Notes under the pieces: model-generated
The model's database searches: none
Seen by the model: the letters and a program-made list of their open reading frames with translations, nothing else
Told to the model about the DNA's origin: nothing
Made by a program: the position numbers and the translations under genes
Shown: piece after piece, positions 28,532-31,563 of the stretch
Layout: every line of letters begins with the position of its first letter
Position numbering within the stretch: the stretch's first letter is position 1
Assembly (NCBI GenBank): GCA_035534855.1
Contig: DATLRD010000038.1
Location: forward strand, 1 to 31,563
Direction of reading: 5' to 3'
Origin: DATARH01 sp035534855
GTDB taxonomy: Bacteria > Pseudomonadota > Alphaproteobacteria > ATCC43930 > CGMCC-115725
Length of the DNA: 31,563 nucleotides

Positions 28532-29335
28532 CTATCCGATCCGTACCAGCGCGCCGCCATCGACCGGCAGGGCGACGCCGGTGATGAAATTTGCTTCGTC
28601 CGAGGCCAGAAACAGCGCGGCGTTGGCGACGTCCCACCCGGTGCCCTGCTTGCCGCGCAGCGGCACCTTGGCGTCGCGCTCGGCAGCGACTTCGGCGCGG
28701 CTGCGGTTGGTCGTGCGGGCCCGCGTGTCGACCGCCATCGGGGTGTCCATGAGCCCCGGCAGGATGCAGTTGGCGCGGATGCCGAACTCGGCGTTCTGCA
28801 GCGCGAGCTGCTCGGTAAACGCGATCATCGCAGCCTTGGTCGCCTTGTAACCGACGAGCGGATAGGTGTTCTCGCGCGCTGCGACCGACGAGATGTTGAC
28901 GATCGCGCCGGCGCGCTGGCGGCGCATCACCGGCAGCACGTGCTTGCACGCCATTACCGTGCCGCGCAGGTTGATCGCCCACACCCGGTCGAGCGCCGCT
29001 TCGGTGATCTCGGTGAGCGGCTTGTCGCCGCCGGCGATGCTGACCCCGACATTGTTGTGCAGGATGTCGATGCGGCCCCAGCGCTCGACCGCCGCCGCCA
29101 TCGCCGCCGCGAGCGTCGCCTCGCGGGTCACGTCGGCCTCGAACGCGACGCACTCGCCGCCCTCCTGCCGCGCCAGCGCCGCGGTTGCCTCGGCCGCGGC
29201 AAGGTCGCGATCGACCGCGAGGATCGCCGCCCCCTCCTGGGCAAAGCGCAGCACGGTGGCGCGGCCGTTGCCGATGCCCTCGCCGGGGCTCTGCCCGGCG
29301 CCGACGACGACGGCGATCTTTCCCTTCAGGCGCAT
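28532..29335 (-). CDS. Short-chain dehydrogenase/reductase (SDR)
   Basis: This 267-residue classical SDR is a cytoplasmic NAD(P)-dependent oxidoreductase. The cofactor loop is GAGQSPGEGIGNG at residues 12-24, longer than the usual TGxxxGIG. NNVG is at 94-97, the catalytic serine is S150 (in NISSVAA), Y163 and K167 form the YxxxK motif, and N122 completes the tetrad. The acidic D42 after the second strand favours NAD over NADP. The C-terminus ITGVALPVDGGAL is typical. The start at 29335 has GGGAGG upstream. It is divergent from the DUF4071-type gene (128-bp gap). The substrate is unknown. Confidence 0.93.
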   Translation of the reverse strand: MRLKGKIAVVVGAGQSPGEGIGNGRATVLRFAQEGAAILAVDRDLAAAEATAALARQEGGECVAFEADVTREATLAAAMAAAVERWGRIDILHNNVGVSIAGGDKPLTEITEAALDRVWAINLRGTVMACKHVLPVMRRQRAGAIVNISSVAARENTYPLVGYKATKAAMIAFTEQLALQNAEFGIRANCILPGLMDTPMAVDTRARTTNRSRAEVAAERDAKVPLRGKQGTGWDVANAALFLASDEANFITGVALPVDGGALVRIG

Positions 29336-29463
29336 CGCGGCCTCCCTGCACAGCCGGGTGCAGCATCGCGCGGCCGCGCCGGCCGGGCAAGACGCTCGGC
29401 TTTACTTGGCCGTGGCGGCGCACTACGTACCCGGCGGGTGTCGGCAACAGCAGGACGCGCGCG

Positions 29464-30828
29464 ATGAAGCCGCTTTGCTTCGTGCTGATGCCATTCGGGA
29501 GAAAACCCAACGAACAAGGCCAGCTGATCGATTTCGACGCGGTCTACCAGGAGGTGATCGCGCCGGCGGTGGGACGGGCCAACCTCGAAGGCATCCGCGC
29601 CGACGAGGAGCGGGTCGGCGGCACGATCCACAAGCCTATGTTCGAACGGCTGATGCTGTGCGAATACGCGATCGCCGACGTGACGATCGCCAATCCCAAC
29701 GTCTATTACGAGCTTGGTATCCGCCATGCGATGCGGCCGCGCAGCACGGTTCTGCTCAGCGCCAGCGGGACCCGGCTGCCGTTCGACCTCGCGCTCGCCC
29801 GGTCGATACCCTACGGCCTCAATGGCGACGGCCTGCCCTCGAATGCCGAGGATGACGCGCACGCCATCGCCAAGCGGCTGGTCGATCTCGGCACGTTCAA
29901 GGGACCGGACAGCCCAGTGTTCCAGCTTGTCGAAGGGCTCAAGGCGGTCAAGATCGCGCACGAGAAGACTGATGTGTTTCGCGAACGCGCGCTCTATTCC
30001 AACGAGATCAAGAACCGGCTGAAAATCGCCCGCGCGCTCGGCGGCGAGGCCGCGCTGGCGGCGCTCGAAAAGATCGCCGGCGACCCGACCCTGCCGCAGA
30101 TCGAGGACGCCGATGCCGGCATCGTCGTCGACCTGTTGCTGTCCTATCGCGCGGTCGACGGCTACCGGCAGATGGTCGATCTTTACAAGGATGCGGCGCC
30201 CGAGTTGCAGCGCGTGCCGATGGTGCAGGAGCAGTACGCGTTCGCGCTCAACCGGCTCGGCCGCGGCGTCGAGGCCGAACGCATCCTGCTCGACCTGATC
30301 AAGCAGCGTGGCGCCAGCAGCGAGACCAACGGGCTACTCGGCCGGATCTACAAGGATCGCTGGCAGAAGGCGCGTGACGCCAACGAGACATTTCAGGCCG
30401 CGGGCGAATTGAAGCGGGCGATCGACGCCTATGTCGCCGGGTTCGAATCAGACTGGCGCGACCCGTTCCCCGGGATCAACGCGGTCACCCTGATGGAAAT
30501 GCAAGATACGCCCGACCCGCGCCAGAAGGACATGCTGCCGGTGGTGCGCTACGCAGCGCTGCACCGGGCGCGGCGCGCGAGCGCGGATTATTGGGACTAC
30601 GCGACGATGCTCGAACTCGCGATCCTCGCCAGCGACCGAGAAGAGGTGGGGAACTGGCTCGCCGACGCCGTCGCCGCGCTCCGCGAGGCGTGGGAGGCAG
30701 AAACCACGAAGCGCAACCTGGGCCTGATCCGGCAGCGTCGCGAGCAGCGCGGCGAGAAGGCAGGCTGGATCGCCGAGGCCGCGAACGAATTGCAGAAGGC
30801 CGCCGATCGCCTGCGCGCCGGCGGCTAG
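29464..30828 (+). CDS. DUF4071-type protein with TIR/deoxyribosyltransferase-like N-terminus and helical repeats
   Basis: This 454-residue protein looks like the DUF4071 (TRAFs-binding-domain) group. Residues 4-90 form an alpha/beta domain opening CFVLMPFGRKPNEQG, with IRADEERVGGTIHKPMFERL and IADVTIANPNVYYELGIRHA. The DVTxxNxNVxYELG motif resembles that of nucleoside 2-deoxyribosyltransferases and TIR-like domains, where the Glu of YELG (E83 here) is the nucleophile or NAD-hydrolysing residue. From about residue 180 to the end the protein is helical, with TPR-like segments such as YAFALNRLGRGVEAERILLD. The function in bacteria is unknown. The start at 29464 has AGGA about 10 bp upstream. It lies next to a tRNA-His fragment and integrase but on the chromosomal side of the junction. 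Confidence 0.75.
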   Translation: MKPLCFVLMPFGRKPNEQGQLIDFDAVYQEVIAPAVGRANLEGIRADEERVGGTIHKPMFERLMLCEYAIADVTIANPNVYYELGIRHAMRPRSTVLLSASGTRLPFDLALARSIPYGLNGDGLPSNAEDDAHAIAKRLVDLGTFKGPDSPVFQLVEGLKAVKIAHEKTDVFRERALYSNEIKNRLKIARALGGEAALAALEKIAGDPTLPQIEDADAGIVVDLLLSYRAVDGYRQMVDLYKDAAPELQRVPMVQEQYAFALNRLGRGVEAERILLDLIKQRGASSETNGLLGRIYKDRWQKARDANETFQAAGELKRAIDAYVAGFESDWRDPFPGINAVTLMEMQDTPDPRQKDMLPVVRYAALHRARRASADYWDYATMLELAILASDREEVGNWLADAVAALREAWEAETTKRNLGLIRQRREQRGEKAGWIAEAANELQKAADRLRAGG

Positions 30829-30872
30829 CGCGGTGTCCCGGGCCTCCGGCGGCACGGGGGGGGGCAGAAAAT

Positions 30873-30918
30873 TGGGGCGAGTGAGCGGATTCGAACCGCC
30901 GACATCCAGATCCACAAT
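30873..30918 (-). tRNA. tRNA-His, 3' half only (attachment-site core)
   Basis: Read on the minus strand, this is a tRNA from the anticodon loop to the CCA end. The loop TTGTGGA contains anticodon GTG (30913-30915). The 3' anticodon strand TCTGG, the T-arm GGCGG-TTCGAAT-CCGCT, the acceptor strand CACTCGC, discriminator C and CCA all follow. C73 and anticodon GTG identify tRNA-His. The 5' half is missing: bases beyond 30918 stop matching after three possible anticodon-stem pairs, and no D-arm or 5' acceptor strand follows. With an integrase 166 bp away, this is best read as the remnant left where an element inserted into the tRNA gene. Confidence 0.85.
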
Positions 30919-31047
30919 CTTCCTCAAACCTCTATCGTTCCTTCACGGAACCTATCTACAAGGTGCTGTCAAACATTGACTTTTCGGCTATACGCGACGA
31001 AGGTGAGGGCACGTTACTAACCTCGCCTATTGTTGGGTAACAGGGCG

Positions 31048-31070
31048 GGGTAGCAACCCAAACGCTACCC
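31048..31070. repeat. Inverted repeat upstream of the integrase
   Basis: GGGTAGC and GCTACCC (7 bp, perfect) flank a 9-base loop and end 13 bp before the integrase start. It could be a terminator, an operator controlling the integrase, or part of the recombination site. A second small perfect repeat, GTTCC-TTCAC-GGAAC, lies at 30937-30951. Confidence 0.5.
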
Positions 31071-31083
31071 GGATGACATCCAG

Positions 31084-31563
31084 ATGCCGACTCTGAAGCT
31101 CACGCAACTCGCCGTCGACCGGTTGAAACCGCCGGGCTCAGGACGGGTCGAATATTGGGATTCGCAGCTTCCTGGCTTCGGCCTCAGGGTTTCCGAGACG
31201 GGCCGAAAGACCTGGATCGCCCTGTACCGCGTCAGCGGCAAGCTGGTCCGCGAGACGATCGGGACCGCGGCGCTGATCCCGAAAGTCGACGAGGCCCGCG
31301 AGCGTGCCCGGGCGAGCCTCTTGCTGGCACGCGGCGGTAAAAATCCAGTGGCCGAACGTGAGGAGCGGGCGGAAACCGAGCGTCGCGCGCTGGATGCCGA
31401 TCGCACCCGCGCCCGCAACAGCCTCGGCGTCGTGCTCGACCGCTACCTGGCCGAGCGGGCGAAGCTGCGGCTGCGCCCGAGCACCTTTGCCGAGGTCGAG
31501 CGCGCGCTCGCCGTCGACGTCAAGCAGGCGCTCGGTGGCGCCGGAATGCCCCCCCTGGGCGGT
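31084..31563 (+). CDS. Tyrosine-type integrase, N-terminal part (cut by window end)
   Basis: The first 160 residues of a phage/island integrase are present and the frame stays open to the last base. Residues 1-95 match the Arm-type DNA-binding domain (DUF4102) of tRNA-directed integrases: LTQLAVDRLKPPGSGRVEYW, then LPGFGLRVSETGRKTWIALY. From about residue 123, SLGVVLDRYLAERAKLRLRP starts the core-binding (SAM-like) domain. The catalytic domain lies beyond the window. The ATG at 31084 has a poor ribosome site, but the conserved N-terminus supports it. Its position next to a truncated tRNA-His identifies tRNA-His as the likely target. Confidence 0.9.
   Translation, partial: MPTLKLTQLAVDRLKPPGSGRVEYWDSQLPGFGLRVSETGRKTWIALYRVSGKLVRETIGTAALIPKVDEARERARASLLLARGGKNPVAEREERAETERRALDADRTRARNSLGVVLDRYLAERAKLRLRPSTFAEVERALAVDVKQALGGAGMPPLGG

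Noticed and set aside
30856..30864. Run of nine G's after the DUF4071-type gene, considered as a phase-variation tract
   Set aside because: It lies after the stop codon and before the tRNA fragment, so slippage would not switch a visible gene; it may also be a sequencing-length error.

Overview
The window looks like the chromosome of a high-GC alphaproteobacterium. The evidence is the folate-dependent tRNA methyltransferase TrmFO, the uvrA / ssb / gyrA / coaD neighbourhood usual in that class, a GAAC-N7-GAAC LexA box of the alphaproteobacterial type before ssb, and strong G/C preference at third codon positions. I cannot name a genus; Rhodospirillales or Rhizobiales relatives would fit.

Positions 1-8142 hold a DUF488 gene and a convergent peptide-release factor (arfB), then a rightward catabolic-looking run. 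It consists of a three-subunit molybdenum hydroxylase in CoxM-CoxS-CoxL order, a MoaD/ThiS-like protein ending in Gly-Gly, a GMC flavoprotein oxidoreductase and a luciferase-like flavin monooxygenase. The hydroxylase lacks the CO-dehydrogenase active-site loop, so its substrate is unknown. Two palindromic REP-like elements occur here, one at the left edge and one between the large subunit and the MoaD-like gene.

Positions 8156-14016 (minus strand) carry trmFO, a tiny secreted protein, a secreted trypsin-like protease and uvrA. The tiny protein resembles the N-terminal pro-region of the protease beside it. Positions 14311-20354 hold an MFS carrier and a complete CUT1-type ABC importer (binding protein, two permeases, ATPase). 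These genes separate uvrA from ssb.

Positions 20655-26800 (plus strand) carry ssb, an exported beta-carbonic-anhydrase-like protein, a MetE-C-type methyltransferase, a small membrane protein, gyrA and coaD. GyrA has Leu at the position of E. coli Ser83 and Asn at the position of E. coli Met120. Its leader contains a strong stem-loop just before the ribosome site.

Positions 26912-31563 are more accessory. They hold a secreted RsiV/DUF3298-like protein coupled to an upstream gene broken by two compensating frameshifts, an 87-residue unknown, an SDR oxidoreductase, and a DUF4071-type protein with a TIR/deoxyribosyltransferase-like N-terminus. The window ends with the 3' half of a tRNA-His gene followed by the start of a tyrosine integrase. 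This is the left boundary of an integrated element that continues beyond the window.

I found no CRISPR array, transposase or recognised defence operon. The observations most worth following are the protease with its pro-region-like partner, the DUF4071 gene beside the tRNA-His element, the GyrA quinolone-pocket residues with the leader hairpin, and the molybdenum hydroxylase with its own MoaD-like protein.
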